From Candidatus Bathyarchaeota archaeon (lineage in GTDB: Archaea; Thermoproteota; Bathyarchaeia; 40CM-2-53-6; FEN-987), in the NCBI GenBank assembly GCA_022865625.1, contig JALHTB010000166.1:1-64000 (forward strand): a stretch of DNA of 64,000 nt, in the 5' to 3' direction. A model generated the notes under the pieces. The model was not told where the DNA came from. It searched no databases and saw only the letters and a list, made by a program, of their open reading frames with translations. The translations under genes and the position numbers were made by a program. This document shows, in pieces, positions 7,412-16,549 of the stretch. How positions within the stretch are numbered: position 1 is the stretch's first letter; every line of letters starts with the position of its first letter.

Positions 7412-8376
7412 GAAAGCCACTGGCTGTCGTGACATTAGTGGCAGTGTTCGTCTTTTCAGTGTTGATGGTGAATCAAACAGATGTCGATTCCTCCAATGCC
7501 ATCAGCATCAACGTGATCGGCCAAGCTTCCACCACGGTCACGACTGAAACATATACAATCACCAGCATCTACAGTTACACTGTCAGCTCGACGTCGACCA
7601 TGTACACGACAACAACCACAGCTAGCACAGCAACACAAACGGCAGTGACTGTTTCCACAACTTCGACGACCACAACGACTACAGACACCTCCACATCTTG
7701 GCGTGTTCAGACAAGCACTTCGATGACTTCCAGAACAAGTACTAGCGTCGTATTTCTGACATCTTTGACTACTACCTCGCTAACCGACACCTCAACTTCG
7801 CTCTATCCAACGGTCACTGTCACATCAATGAACACATCATATAGAACTACAACGGTCTTCTCGCCCCTGGTTACGGTACCTCTAGTCCAAACATCAGTGA
7901 TATCGATGACATCTTTGGTAACCACAGCTCTCTCTACCACCACGACTGCGACAACTACCACGACAATCGCTCGGCCATGTTTGATCGCATCTGCCGCGTA
8001 TGGTTCGGAGTTAGCTCCACATGTTCAATTCCTCAGAGAATTCAGAGACCGCACAGTCATGTCTACATTTGCAGGTGCACAGTTCATGCGTGTCTTCAAT
8101 GCCTTCTACTACTCATTCAGCCCCGTTGTGGCCCAGGCCACGTTAGCAAACCCATCAGTGGCTCTTGTGGTTCGAACATTAATCTCCCCTCTAATCATAT
8201 CGCTTCGTCTGACTCCTTGGATATTGCCCGTTTTGTCCCAGAACACAGAACTGGCAACTCTTTTTGCTGGTGTCGCGGCAAGCGGTTTGATCGGCATGAT
8301 CTACGGGACACCGATCGCCGTTCTGAAGATGATCAGAAAGCGACGCAGTGCGTACAACCCTGCGCCTGAGGATTGA
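7408..8376 (+). CDS. Thr-rich surface protein with CFI-box-CTERM-like domain
   Basis: Paralogue of the preceding gene, 322 residues. It has a signal segment, a long Thr/Ser-rich stalk (about residues 40-188) and then a well-formed CFI-box: C-L-I-A-S-A-A-Y-G-S-E-L-A near residue 191, with L-R-E-F-R-D-R and a following hydrophobic region. This domain, known from bacterial and archaeal surface proteins, normally sits at the C-terminus of secreted proteins and may serve in anchoring or sorting. The last transmembrane helix has G-L-I-G-M-I-Y-G-T-P and a basic end (R-K-R-R). It starts at ATG within the stop of its neighbour. The Cys could be lipidated or disulfide-bonded, but this is inference. Confidence 0.78.
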   Translation: MRKPLAVVTLVAVFVFSVLMVNQTDVDSSNAISINVIGQASTTVTTETYTITSIYSYTVSSTSTMYTTTTTASTATQTAVTVSTTSTTTTTTDTSTSWRVQTSTSMTSRTSTSVVFLTSLTTTSLTDTSTSLYPTVTVTSMNTSYRTTTVFSPLVTVPLVQTSVISMTSLVTTALSTTTTATTTTTIARPCLIASAAYGSELAPHVQFLREFRDRTVMSTFAGAQFMRVFNAFYYSFSPVVAQATLANPSVALVVRTLISPLIISLRLTPWILPVLSQNTELATLFAGVAASGLIGMIYGTPIAVLKMIRKRRSAYNPAPED

Positions 8377-8383
8377 GTTGAAC

Positions 8384-8878
8384 ATGTCCGTATCGGCTAG
8401 AAAGAATCTCAGGGAGAAGGACGCAAGAGTCATCTTGACCGATTTCAAATCAAGATTCAAATTCGACGAGGAGATATTCGACCCTAAACCCAAGGTCGAA
8501 TCAATTCAACTTCGAGACGGAGAGTTGATCTTGGTCGATGGAAAATCCGCCATTCTGAAGAAGAATGGGCACCTTTTGCCCGCCCTGAAATTCGATACAG
8601 TAATCCGGAAACTATCTCGCGTTGTAGTTGACATGGGTGCGGTTTCACATATCTGTAATGGAGCAGATGTCATGGCAAAAGGAATCACAAGAGTCGATGG
8701 AGAATTCAAGAAAGGAGATTTGGTCGTTGTCGTTGACGAGAAATATGGGAAAGATCTGGCTATCGGTGAAGCATTGGAGCCTTCAGCTTCTATTCGTGAG
8801 ATGGGGAAAGGTAAGGCGATATCCAATCTTCACTATGTGGGTGATGATGCGTGGAGTGTAATGAAAACACTAGGCTAG
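8384..8878 (+). CDS. PUA-domain RNA-binding protein (MCT-1-like)
   Basis: About 164 residues: an N-terminal domain of about 75 residues rich in Lys/Asp, then a C-terminal PUA domain starting around V-V-V-D-M-G-A-V-S-H-I-C-N-G-A-D-V-M, with G-D-L-V-V-V-V-D and a late G-K-A-I-S-N-L-H-Y-V-G-D motif. Architecture and length match the archaeal relatives of MCT-1/Tma20, which in eukaryotes act in translation re-initiation and 40S recycling. I start at the ATG (8384) giving M-S-V-S-A-R-K; longer starts run into the preceding surface gene. It is convergent with the CARDB gene and overlaps it by 4 nt. The role here is inferred from the family. Confidence 0.82.
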   Translation: MSVSARKNLREKDARVILTDFKSRFKFDEEIFDPKPKVESIQLRDGELILVDGKSAILKKNGHLLPALKFDTVIRKLSRVVVDMGAVSHICNGADVMAKGITRVDGEFKKGDLVVVVDEKYGKDLAIGEALEPSASIREMGKGKAISNLHYVGDDAWSVMKTLG

Positions 8879-9475
8879 GAACATCGATTCATCGTCTTCG
8901 ATGTTCCGGTCTCCGAGTGGGTCCCCCTTTTCTTCTGAACTAGTTTTCGCGTGACCATTCCTGCCGCCAGAACGCCTAGCATAAGTACTGCTAGGCCGAC
9001 AATGCCTCCTACCGGCTGCAGCACTGTCTCAAAAGATGAGCTCGATTCGACCACAATGATCATCGAGATCTCATTGTTGCCATAATTCGCCTCCGCAATC
9101 TTGCGATCTGGGTTCAGCACCCATCGAATTTCATAAATCCCGGGGCCCATTACTATGGGGCCTGAAGACCAATCCTGTGCTCCTCCTGGTTCGAGTCTTC
9201 CTGGTCCCCCAGCCGCCAAAGGGCTTCCTGCGAAGTATGGTTGAACATAGTACCCTTCAGCGAAGGCATTTCCAAGGTTTTTGACGGTCGCACAAACATA
9301 GAATGCTTCTTCTGCCTTGGGGGAGATAGGCGTGTTGTTCTTGTCACCCACCCATATCTTTGAAATCACAAGGTCTGGAAGAGGCTGTTGAGAAACAGAA
9401 GGAAGTGATATCATGCCTAGAATCAAAATGAACGTAAGAGCCGAGAATTCCAGCCGATTACGCAATGTTTCTCCC
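8875..9475 (-). CDS. Secreted CARDB-domain protein with C-terminal membrane anchor
   Basis: About 200 residues. An N-terminal signal helix is followed by one CARDB-type beta-sandwich: D-L-V-I-S-K-I-W-V-G at its start, V-K-N-L-G-N-A-F-A-E-G in the middle and I-A-E-A-N-Y-G-N-N-E at its end. A transmembrane helix (about residues 165-187) and a basic tail follow. CARDB domains are adhesion or spacer modules on archaeal surfaces. The start is set by a good ribosome-binding site, GGAGGGAG, a few nt before a TTG (9475); the longer open frame upstream overlaps the divergent glycosyltransferase and lacks such a site. An A/T box (CTTTAATG, minus strand) lies near 9503-9510. Confidence 0.78.
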
Positions 9476-9533
9476 TCCTCCCGGATAAGGCTACGTAAAC
9501 CATTAAAGCGTTGTCTCTCGGAATGTCCCTGAA

Positions 9534-10544
9534 ATGCCTTCCCCAAAGATCTCAGTGGTAGTTTCATGCTACAACAAGGGCAAAACGATAAGGGACTGTG
9601 TGACTTCTATTCTTCATCAAAGCATGGATCAAATCGAAACAATAGTTGTCGACGACGGCTCAACAGACAGCTCTCCACAGATTCTTGAGGCTCTTCGTGC
9701 ATCCAGCTCCTTGACAATCCTCAATGAGAAGCACAGCGGTATATCATCCACTAAGAACAAGGGATTTTCAGTTTCCAAAGGGGAAATTGTGCTGTTCATT
9801 GACGGCGATTGTGTTCTAGAAGACGGTTCGCTCGTGGAGCTTGCCAAATCCTTTGGACAAAACGCGGTGGACTGTGTCGGAGGTGAGGTGCGCGCAACCA
9901 ACGCTTTCTGCCTAGTAGCCAAGGCAGTGGAGATCATGCAAAATGAAGTTGAGAGGAAATGGCCTTTCGGAGCCAATGTTGCTTATTCAAGAAAGGCACT
10001 TGAAGCTGGTCTATTTGACGAGAAGATGACTGCTGGCGAAGATGCTGAACTGTATCTCAGAGTGACAAAACTAGGCTTTAGATCCATAATCAATAGAAGG
10101 ATTGTTGCACGGACTCAGAATCCGTGCAATCTGATCAGTTTCTTTCGTCAACGGCTGAATTGGGGGAGAGGTTTCCGTCAGTTGACAGAGAGACACCCAG
10201 AGACGTTTACTCGAAAGATCAGATTGTGCTTCTTCTGGATTGGCGCTATGCTTCTCTCACCCTTGCTAGCCCTGGTGGACATGCGACTCGTATGGGCATT
10301 TCCCGCACTTCTCGTCTACAACTTGGTGCGGTTCACGCCTGGGGTCCTTCCACTCTACAGAAGAACAGGAGACACATTACACTGCTCTTTTGTTCCTTTG
10401 CTGAGGCTGATCAATACTTTGGCTTATCTTCTAGGATGGAGTCATTGGTGTCTGCTTGAATTTGCCAGTGGAACTGAACGCCTCAAACCTTTCATCGGGT
10501 CTTCTACGGTCAGTAGCTTTACTGAGGAGGATTCTCCTATCTAA
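9534..10544 (+). CDS. Family 2 glycosyltransferase with C-terminal membrane helices
   Basis: A 336-residue GT-A fold transferase. The nucleotide-sugar site is clear: V-V-S-C-Y-N near the N-terminus, V-D-D-G-S-T-D (about 37-43), F-I-D-G-D (DxD metal site) and the acidic catalytic region A-G-E-D-A-E-L-Y. F-R-Q-R-L-N-W-G-R-G follows, like the Q-x-x-R-W block of processive enzymes. The last third has two or three hydrophobic helices, placing it at the cytoplasmic membrane. It probably adds a sugar to a lipid carrier or surface glycan, which suits a genome with many Ser/Thr/Asn-rich surface proteins. The sugar is unknown. It is convergent with kae1 and overlaps it by 8 nt. Confidence 0.88.
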   Translation: MPSPKISVVVSCYNKGKTIRDCVTSILHQSMDQIETIVVDDGSTDSSPQILEALRASSSLTILNEKHSGISSTKNKGFSVSKGEIVLFIDGDCVLEDGSLVELAKSFGQNAVDCVGGEVRATNAFCLVAKAVEIMQNEVERKWPFGANVAYSRKALEAGLFDEKMTAGEDAELYLRVTKLGFRSIINRRIVARTQNPCNLISFFRQRLNWGRGFRQLTERHPETFTRKIRLCFFWIGAMLLSPLLALVDMRLVWAFPALLVYNLVRFTPGVLPLYRRTGDTLHCSFVPLLRLINTLAYLLGWSHWCLLEFASGTERLKPFIGSSTVSSFTEEDSPI

Positions 10545-11547
10545 TCCAAGGGATCTCGACTTCATCTATTCGCCATCTTGGTCTGACGAAACTCTTCTCG
10601 ATTGGAGTGGTGATACCGGCACTGTGTGCGAGGATGCCTGTCCAGGCGATCATTACACCATTGTCAGTAGCAAGCTCCGGCGGTACAACTCGGACCTCTG
10701 CGCCGCGCTCCTTTGTCATGACTTCGAGCATTTCTTGCAGTCGTTTGTTTCGGGCGGAGCCTCCTGTCAACAAAAGAAGCCTCTTTTCGGTGTGTGCCAT
10801 GGCTCTTTCCGTGACCTCAGTCAACATCGCCAAAGCCGTTTCCTGAAGACTGTAGCAGAGATCTTCGACTCTGTGTCCCTCCTTGAGGAGTCGAAGGGCC
10901 TGAGTCACAAGGCCTGAGAAAGCCAAGTCCATGCCTTTAACCAAGTAGGGAAGTTCTATGTACTGGCTTCCCCTTGCTGCTGTTTCAACAAACTTGGGGC
11001 CGGGCCATGGGTTTGAAGGGTCATGAATCCCCGCCTCTCTTGCGAAGACGTCGAAGGCATTTCCGATAGCGATGTCGAGTGTCTCGCCAAAGACGCGGTA
11101 TCGTCCTTTCTCGAAGACTACTATCTGGGTTGTCCCCCCACTCACGTTGAGTACGACTGGGTCAGAAGCGCCGGTCACAAGTCGTGCAATCTCGATATGT
11201 GCGAGAATGTGGTTCACTCCGACTAGTTGAATTCCAAGGTACTTCGCCAGTACTCTGGCAATGGTTGCGGCTGTTCTCAGGCACGGTCCCATACCCGGGC
11301 CCATTGAAAAGGCTGCGAGATCTATCTCTGAGGGATCGATCTTAGCCTGTTTCAATGTCTCCTGCAAGGCCTTGCCAGAAATCTCTGAATGGTGTTGCGA
11401 CGCGTCACGCGGATGAATCCCTTTGCCAGGCGGAGGAATGTATGAGTGCCTAACATTGGCGAGGATTCTTCCACCGGAATCAACCAGGCCCATTCCAAGT
11501 GTATGAGCAGTCCCCTCTATGCCAAGGCACAATAGTCTCTTGTTCAC
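10537..11547 (-). CDS. kae1: Kae1, KEOPS catalytic subunit for tRNA t6A37
   Basis: Transfers the threonylcarbamoyl group to A37 of ANN-decoding tRNAs as part of KEOPS. The 336-residue product has the ASKHA-fold start C-L-G-I-E-G-T-A-H-T, the metal-binding H-I-L-A-H motif (about residue 114), the phosphate loop N-V-S-G-G-T-T-Q and G-G-S-A-R-N-K-R. The usual closing P-x-x-x-x-D-N-G-V-M-I-A motif reads P-P-E-L-A-T-D-N-G-V-M-I-A. It is a stand-alone Kae1, not fused to Bud32 as in some archaea; no Bud32 is in the window. Its ATG overlaps the sua5 stop by 4 nt, so the two t6A enzymes are translationally coupled. Confidence 0.95.
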   Translation of the reverse strand: MNKRLLCLGIEGTAHTLGMGLVDSGGRILANVRHSYIPPPGKGIHPRDASQHHSEISGKALQETLKQAKIDPSEIDLAAFSMGPGMGPCLRTAATIARVLAKYLGIQLVGVNHILAHIEIARLVTGASDPVVLNVSGGTTQIVVFEKGRYRVFGETLDIAIGNAFDVFAREAGIHDPSNPWPGPKFVETAARGSQYIELPYLVKGMDLAFSGLVTQALRLLKEGHRVEDLCYSLQETALAMLTEVTERAMAHTEKRLLLLTGGSARNKRLQEMLEVMTKERGAEVRVVPPELATDNGVMIAWTGILAHSAGITTPIEKSFVRPRWRIDEVEIPWIR

Positions 11548-12215
11548 TTTTCGTTTCTCCCTTGGGCCAACGTCCTGGTTATTGCTAGGGTGGGAATCGC
11601 ACCCTTTCTCGTAACGACCGGCTTTCCTCGTATTGTGACATCAACGATTGTCGAATACTTTCTCCGTTCCAAGGTCCCTGCGTCTAGTATGAGATCAATT
11701 TTCGATCTAAGAGACCTCGGAACGCTTTTCAAGCTGTAAGCGGGAGGCTCCCCTGACATGTTTGCGCTAGTCGACGTGATTGGGTAATTTGCTTCTCTGA
11801 CAAGTGCTAGTGCCACACGGTGCCCCGGTATCCTCGCTGCAATGCTGGATGAAGTCAGTACATTCGGCACCAAAGGTTTCTTCCTAAGGGCCAGTGTCAA
11901 CGGGCCAGGATTGAACTTTCTCACCAGTATCTCCGCAGTTCTATTGAAGTGAGCGTACTTTTTCCACATTTTGAGATCTGAAACTATCACAGGTATAGAC
12001 TTGCTCTTTGGTCTTCCTTTGGCTTTGTAGAGTCTTTCGACAGCAATTCTCCGTAATGCATTCACACCAAGTGCATAGCTACTCTCGGTAGGATACATCA
12101 CCAGACCATTTGCGTCTAGGACTCTCACGGCCTCCCGAATAGTGACAAGATCAAGTGTTGAATGGGCGATTCTTAGAATTCTTGTCAACTCAGATGCCTC
12201 AGAGAGGTTCCACAA
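11544..12215 (-). CDS. sua5: Sua5/YrdC threonylcarbamoyl-AMP synthase
   Basis: Makes threonylcarbamoyl-AMP from Thr, bicarbonate and ATP, the substrate for Kae1. The 223-residue protein shows the YrdC fold motifs: V-M-Y-P-T-E-S-S-Y-A-L-G-V near residue 38, K-A-K-G-R-P-K-S-K-S-I-P-V near 64, N-P-G-P-L-T-L, S-I-A-A-R-I-P and T-S-A-N-M-S-G-E-P. It is short for Sua5 (often about 340 residues): the C-terminal Sua5 domain is absent, so it is YrdC-like in size. It sits directly upstream of kae1 with a 4-nt overlap, coupling the two steps of the pathway. The start codon is less certain; internal starts up to about residue 10 are possible. Confidence 0.92.
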   Translation of the reverse strand: MWNLSEASELTRILRIAHSTLDLVTIREAVRVLDANGLVMYPTESSYALGVNALRRIAVERLYKAKGRPKSKSIPVIVSDLKMWKKYAHFNRTAEILVRKFNPGPLTLALRKKPLVPNVLTSSSIAARIPGHRVALALVREANYPITSTSANMSGEPPAYSLKSVPRSLRSKIDLILDAGTLERRKYSTIVDVTIRGKPVVTRKGAIPTLAITRTLAQGRNEK

Positions 12216-12562
12216 TCGTCTTGGGCTACCGAACCTCCAACGTCAGCGTCTCTTCCCGTGACAATCTCGCTGTCTCCCCGCTGCAAGTATCACACTCAGT
12301 TGCCCTCATTGTTAGCTTGCTTGCCCTAGTAAACACTCTGCCGGACCTCGAAGAGTAGTAGATGACCGTTGCTCCGAACGGTGGCCATATCCTTGCCTAG
12401 ATTGTGGCGAGACGATTTTACCAGATGGTTGCTTCGAAAGATTGTTCAACCGAGAATCCACCTGGAACGATCCCAGGCCAATTGCCGTTCATTGACGCCA
12501 AAAACCTTAAATGAATCTTGCCATACGCAAGATTCTGCTCGCAATTTTGGGAGGACCATATA
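12216..12562. other. Intergenic region upstream of the ABCE1 transcript
   Basis: About 350 bp. The only clear signal is an A/T box CTTAAATG near 12508-12515, which points at the small acidic ORF that follows. A 109-residue frame crosses this region, but its composition (Arg, Ser and Trp scattered, no hydrophobic core pattern) does not look like a protein. No RNA structure was recognised. Confidence 0.4.
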
Positions 12563-12640
12563 TTGGCCACAACAGAACCAGTTGAAGAAGAAGAGGAAGA
12601 GTGGGGCGAAGAGGACGAATTCGAGGAAGAGGAGTGGTAG
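12563..12640 (+). CDS. Candidate 25-residue acidic microprotein
   Basis: A TTG-initiated frame encodes M-A-T-T-E-P-V followed by an almost unbroken Glu/Asp stretch with Trp near residue 14 and at the end. Three signals support expression. GGGAGG lies 9-14 nt before the start. A CTTAAATG box sits about 50 nt upstream. A long T-rich run follows the stop immediately, as in archaeal terminators. No family is recognised. Extremely acidic tails occur on ribosome- or histone-binding proteins, and the next gene is the ribosome-recycling ATPase ABCE1, but no functional link is shown. It could instead be a chance frame in a purine-rich leader RNA. Confidence 0.4.
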   Translation: MATTEPVEEEEEEWGEEDEFEEEEW

Positions 12641-12662
12641 TTGTCTTCCTTCTCTTTCTTTT
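12641..12662 (+). terminator. T-rich tract, probable archaeal terminator
   Basis: A pyrimidine run with several T clusters (ttcc, ttctctttctttt) follows the stop of the acidic ORF directly and precedes the ABCE1 start by about 60 nt. Archaeal RNA polymerase stops at such oligo-T tracts without a hairpin. Confidence 0.45.
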
Positions 12663-12719
12663 GATATGCTAGCCAAAGAACATTTCTCATTTTCTTGATC
12701 GATTCTTGAGTTGCTTGCA

Positions 12720-14522
12720 ATGGTTCGTGTCGCAGTCATAGATCGAGAGAGATGCAAACCTAAGGACTGCAACCAACCGTGTGTGAGATATTGCCCCCCT
12801 GTTCGTTCGAGAATCGAGGCCATTAAGTTCGACGAGGATCAGAAAAAACCGATTATCGTGGAGTCTCTCTGCACGGGCTGTGGAATCTGCGTAAAGAAAT
12901 GTCCCTTTCGTTGCATCACTGTGATAAACCTTCCAGAGGAGCTTGAGGGAGAGTGCAGCCATAGATATGGCCCAAACATGTTCAAACTTTATCGCCTTCC
13001 CCTTCCTCAAGAGGGCGTTATTACAGGGCTGATTGGGAGAAATGGTACCGGCAAGTCCACTGCACTCAAGATTCTTTCGGGAGAAGTCAGGCCAAATCTA
13101 GGAAGATCTGATTCACCTCCCGGTTGGCCTGAAATAATCAGACATCACCGAGGGTCCGTTCTCCAGAACTATTTCAATCGCCTGAGCAAGGGCAAGCTGA
13201 AAATTGTTCATAAACCACAGTACGTTGACGCCGTACCCAAGAGGATCAAAGGAAAGGTCGGCTCGATCCTGGAAAGAGTCGATGAGAGAGGAATCCTTAG
13301 TGAGGCTTTGCGAGAGCTTCAGATCAGCAACATACTTGAACGGCAAATTGGTGTATTAAGTGGTGGAGAACTTCAGGCAGTTTCAATAGCAGCTGCTGTG
13401 TGCAGAGACGCAGATGTCTACGTGTTCGACGAGCCATCTGGTCACCTCGATGTTAGTCAGAGAATGAGAGCTGCTCGGCTCATCAGATCTCTTGTCGATC
13501 AGAAGAAAGCTGTGATCTTGTCAGAACATGATCTTGCAATGCTTGACTATCTCTCTGACCAAATCTGCGTCTTGTACGGGGAACCTGGAGTCTACGGAAT
13601 TGTCTCCCATGTTCATGGCGTGAGAATTGGCATTAACATTTTCCTCAACGGGTTCCTACCTGATGAAAACATGAGATTCAGATCAGAAGGGATCAGATTT
13701 CACGTAAGACCTCCGAGAGAAGCCGAGTCAACTCGCTCATGGGGAATCGAATGGGATCTTATGGAGAAGCACTTCCGAGGATTCTCTCTTCGGGTTGAAC
13801 CAGGAGACATCAAACGAGGCGAGGTTGTCGGTATAGTCGGCCCGAACGGGATCGGCAAGACTACCTTCATAAAACTCTTGGCTGGCCTGGAAAAACCTGA
13901 CAAAGGCAACGCTTCGAGCATTGCCGGGTTCTCCCTCAGTTACAAGCCGCAATACATCTCGGCTAAGTACGAAGGGTCAGTTAGCTCCCTTCTTCATAGC
14001 ATCGCAGGTGAGAGATACGAGACAGAATACTTCAGAGATGGAATAGTTCGTCCGTTAGGTCTCGAAGCATTCATGGAAAGAGATGTCAAAGATCTAAGTG
14101 GGGGAGAGCTGCAAAGAGTCGCCGTTGGTGCATGCTTGGCAAAGAAGGCCCAACTGTACCTGTTCGATGAACCAAGTGCATATTTGGATGTTGAAGAAAG
14201 ACTAGCAGTTGCCAACGCAATTCGGAAGGTTGTAGAGGAAAATGAGGCTTTTGCCTATGTCGCTGAGCACGACATCTCCATTCAAGATTTCATCGCGGAT
14301 CGGCTGATGATTTTTTCTGGAACGCCCGGTGTTAATGGTACAGCAACGTCACCTTCACCGCTGCGGGAAGGTATGAACAGATTTCTACAAGAGATGGATA
14401 TCACGTTTCGAAGAGACCCAGAGACCGGTAGGCCACGGGTCAACAAATTAGGAAGCAAAACCGACCGAACGCAAAGAGAAATGGGAGAATACTACTATGT
14501 TCCTGAAAGAAGCAAAGAGTAG
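12720..14522 (+). CDS. abce1: ABCE1/Rli1 ribosome-recycling ATPase
   Basis: Splits terminated 70S ribosomes together with aRF1/Pelota; cytoplasmic. About 600 residues with the complete family order. The N-terminal region has two 4Fe-4S clusters (C-K-P-K-D-C, C-V-R-Y-C-P, then C-T-G-C-G-I-C-V-K-K-C-P). NBD1 has Walker A G-R-N-G-T-G-K-S-T and signature L-S-G-G-E-L-Q. NBD2 has Walker A G-P-N-G-I-G-K-T-T and signature L-S-G-G-E-L-Q. Both NBDs carry Walker B F-D-E-P-S. The ATG giving M-V-R-V-A-V-I-D matches known N-termini; a TTG three codons upstream is less likely. It is monocistronic, ending 100 nt before the next gene. Confidence 0.97.
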   Translation: MVRVAVIDRERCKPKDCNQPCVRYCPPVRSRIEAIKFDEDQKKPIIVESLCTGCGICVKKCPFRCITVINLPEELEGECSHRYGPNMFKLYRLPLPQEGVITGLIGRNGTGKSTALKILSGEVRPNLGRSDSPPGWPEIIRHHRGSVLQNYFNRLSKGKLKIVHKPQYVDAVPKRIKGKVGSILERVDERGILSEALRELQISNILERQIGVLSGGELQAVSIAAAVCRDADVYVFDEPSGHLDVSQRMRAARLIRSLVDQKKAVILSEHDLAMLDYLSDQICVLYGEPGVYGIVSHVHGVRIGINIFLNGFLPDENMRFRSEGIRFHVRPPREAESTRSWGIEWDLMEKHFRGFSLRVEPGDIKRGEVVGIVGPNGIGKTTFIKLLAGLEKPDKGNASSIAGFSLSYKPQYISAKYEGSVSSLLHSIAGERYETEYFRDGIVRPLGLEAFMERDVKDLSGGELQRVAVGACLAKKAQLYLFDEPSAYLDVEERLAVANAIRKVVEENEAFAYVAEHDISIQDFIADRLMIFSGTPGVNGTATSPSPLREGMNRFLQEMDITFRRDPETGRPRVNKLGSKTDRTQREMGEYYYVPERSKE

Positions 14523-14623
14523 CCTATCTTCAGGCACTGCAGTTGCTTCAGTGATACTGTCGGCGTGTAATCGCTTATATCGTCCGCCAAAGGTTTAGCA
14601 ACCCGACTCAGGGAGTTACATGA

Positions 14624-16495
14624 ATGGGAAAGCTCGTTCGACTATTCATTGTTTTAGCGCTGGTCTCTTTGGTGACAATGCCTTCAACAATGATCGTGCC
14701 TGTTTCTAGCGTGCGAACCGTAAGTGTTGACACTTCAGTAGCTGCGACCCGAACGGTGCCAATGTCAATAAAAATCGTCTTCATTGGGTTCAACCAATCG
14801 ACTCTCAATACGACCTACATGAATTGGAAGGAAAATATCCCTTTCAAGAGAGTAGGCCAAGTTCTAACTGAGCCCAAGGACACGGGAGTAGTCTTCAACC
14901 TCTACTATGATTTTGTTTTCGCCAGCACTCCATTCGAGAAGGAACTCCTGACCTATCTCCGAAAGATAGGAGTTACCAAGGACAAATTGAATCCTTGGTT
15001 CGGAGTTTCTGTTACCAACTTCCTCTATGACGCAGACAAGTTTGAAGACTGGCTCTTTCAAAATCGAGAAATGTATGGTGGTCTTCCTACCAATGGATAC
15101 ACATTCTTCGTAGCTAATTTAACCCAATTACCGTCGGTGACATACGATCAAATGGCTCGCCCTTGGATGAGGAAGTCACCGACCCCTCACTATTTCAGCG
15201 TCGACTACTACGATCTTGATCTGGGGTATAAGATTCGAAATAGAGAGTTCATGACAGCTTGGGGAGGGCATCATGGGTTCTGGTTTCTTGACCTCAGTGC
15301 CGGGCCGTCATTCAACACGCCAAATGACGCACCAATTCAAGCTGTAATTACGGCTCTGGAAATCGACTTGCGTACCGTCTACGGAGTGAGTTGGCTCACT
15401 GAGTATCTATCTGACTACATTTGGGAATCAGTCTACAATTTGGCTGTTCCCCAATTTGTGTACTTGCCGAAGTACTCTGAAAAATATCACCTTGCTATCA
15501 CCATCCTTGATAACCGAACAAAGGAAGAAAAGGAGCAGATTCCAATAGGCAAGACTGTCAGACCGGACTTGATCAAGAAGTCTTACAAGGATCTGGTTCC
15601 TTACTCAGATATCGAAATCACGGTCACGTTCAGGAACTGCTCAGACGATAAAGAGCTTCTTCGAGAAATGGCAAACTCCTACAGAGACTCAAGAGATCCA
15701 TCTCAGTCATATGTAGATCTGAGACCCCTTTACCGATTCCTTCAGGCTAAGCTGAGCCGCTACGTAGCGAACATATCTCAAAATGAGAGAGAATTAACCA
15801 TACCCGTCTTCTGCTTCGCTTTCAGTGAGTCATACTTGGGCTACACATACAAGTGGGATGTCTCAGCTACCTCTGAGATTGATGAGACTTTCTCAGGCTT
15901 GGCTCAAGAAGACATGGTAGTCTGCGCCTTGACTCAAACCAATGAATTTGACCGTGGAGCCATAGTAGATCCTCCGCAACCGAATAAGGGAATGGGTTTC
16001 ACTCAACTTATCATTCATGAAGTTGGTCACATGATTGGCCTCATGCATCCTCACCAATACGGAGATGTTAACGACTTTGTATCATCGGCGATGAGTTACT
16101 TCTGCTACGACTATAATTTCAGTCAGTTTGACAAGGATGCACTTCGTAGAATGCACACTGACCAGTTGACTATGCAAGCGTTGGTGAAATCATCTGAACT
16201 TAAGGTTGCTTCTTCCACCAAGGTAACGAGCTTGTATAATCCCCCTGAACTAATTCGGGCAGAAGAACTTCTAGCAAGAGTGGATGAGCAATATTCCTCA
16301 ATGAACTACACTGCCGCGGTTGTGAGTGCCTTGGAGGCTCGAGAGCTGTTGTATGATGTCTTTCCACGTATTGTTCGTCTCCCGAATGCTGCACTCTTGC
16401 TTGCACAGTGGCTTTTCATATTTGGAGTAGTTGCTGGATACTGTATCGCGAGACGGCTAGAGAAACCAGAAAGATCCAAACCGAAGCATCAATGA
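14624..16495 (+). CDS. Membrane-anchored extracellular zinc metalloprotease (metzincin-like)
   Basis: A 623-residue exported protein. A signal segment (about 5-30) is followed by a large ectodomain and the zinc motif H-E-V-G-H-M-I-G-L-M-H-P near residue 465. That is the extended HExxHxxGxxH site of metzincins. A Met-turn candidate, S-S-A-M-S-Y, follows about 20 residues later. A transmembrane helix near 590-608 and a basic tail anchor it. The first 400 residues match no family I can name. The ATG has GGGAG about 8-12 nt upstream. Probable role: processing or degrading surface or external proteins; substrates are unknown. Confidence 0.78.
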   Translation: MGKLVRLFIVLALVSLVTMPSTMIVPVSSVRTVSVDTSVAATRTVPMSIKIVFIGFNQSTLNTTYMNWKENIPFKRVGQVLTEPKDTGVVFNLYYDFVFASTPFEKELLTYLRKIGVTKDKLNPWFGVSVTNFLYDADKFEDWLFQNREMYGGLPTNGYTFFVANLTQLPSVTYDQMARPWMRKSPTPHYFSVDYYDLDLGYKIRNREFMTAWGGHHGFWFLDLSAGPSFNTPNDAPIQAVITALEIDLRTVYGVSWLTEYLSDYIWESVYNLAVPQFVYLPKYSEKYHLAITILDNRTKEEKEQIPIGKTVRPDLIKKSYKDLVPYSDIEITVTFRNCSDDKELLREMANSYRDSRDPSQSYVDLRPLYRFLQAKLSRYVANISQNERELTIPVFCFAFSESYLGYTYKWDVSATSEIDETFSGLAQEDMVVCALTQTNEFDRGAIVDPPQPNKGMGFTQLIIHEVGHMIGLMHPHQYGDVNDFVSSAMSYFCYDYNFSQFDKDALRRMHTDQLTMQALVKSSELKVASSTKVTSLYNPPELIRAEELLARVDEQYSSMNYTAAVVSALEARELLYDVFPRIVRLPNAALLLAQWLFIFGVVAGYCIARRLEKPERSKPKHQ

Positions 16496-16549
16496 GAAGG
16501 TATGCGCTTAAGAATCTTTAACTAGATCCGCTAGACGTTCTAGTGGCGG

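Noticed and set aside
12369..12698. 109-residue plus-strand frame before ABCE1
   Set aside because: Arg/Ser-rich without hydrophobic periodicity, and it overlaps the better-supported acidic ORF and a terminator in another frame.
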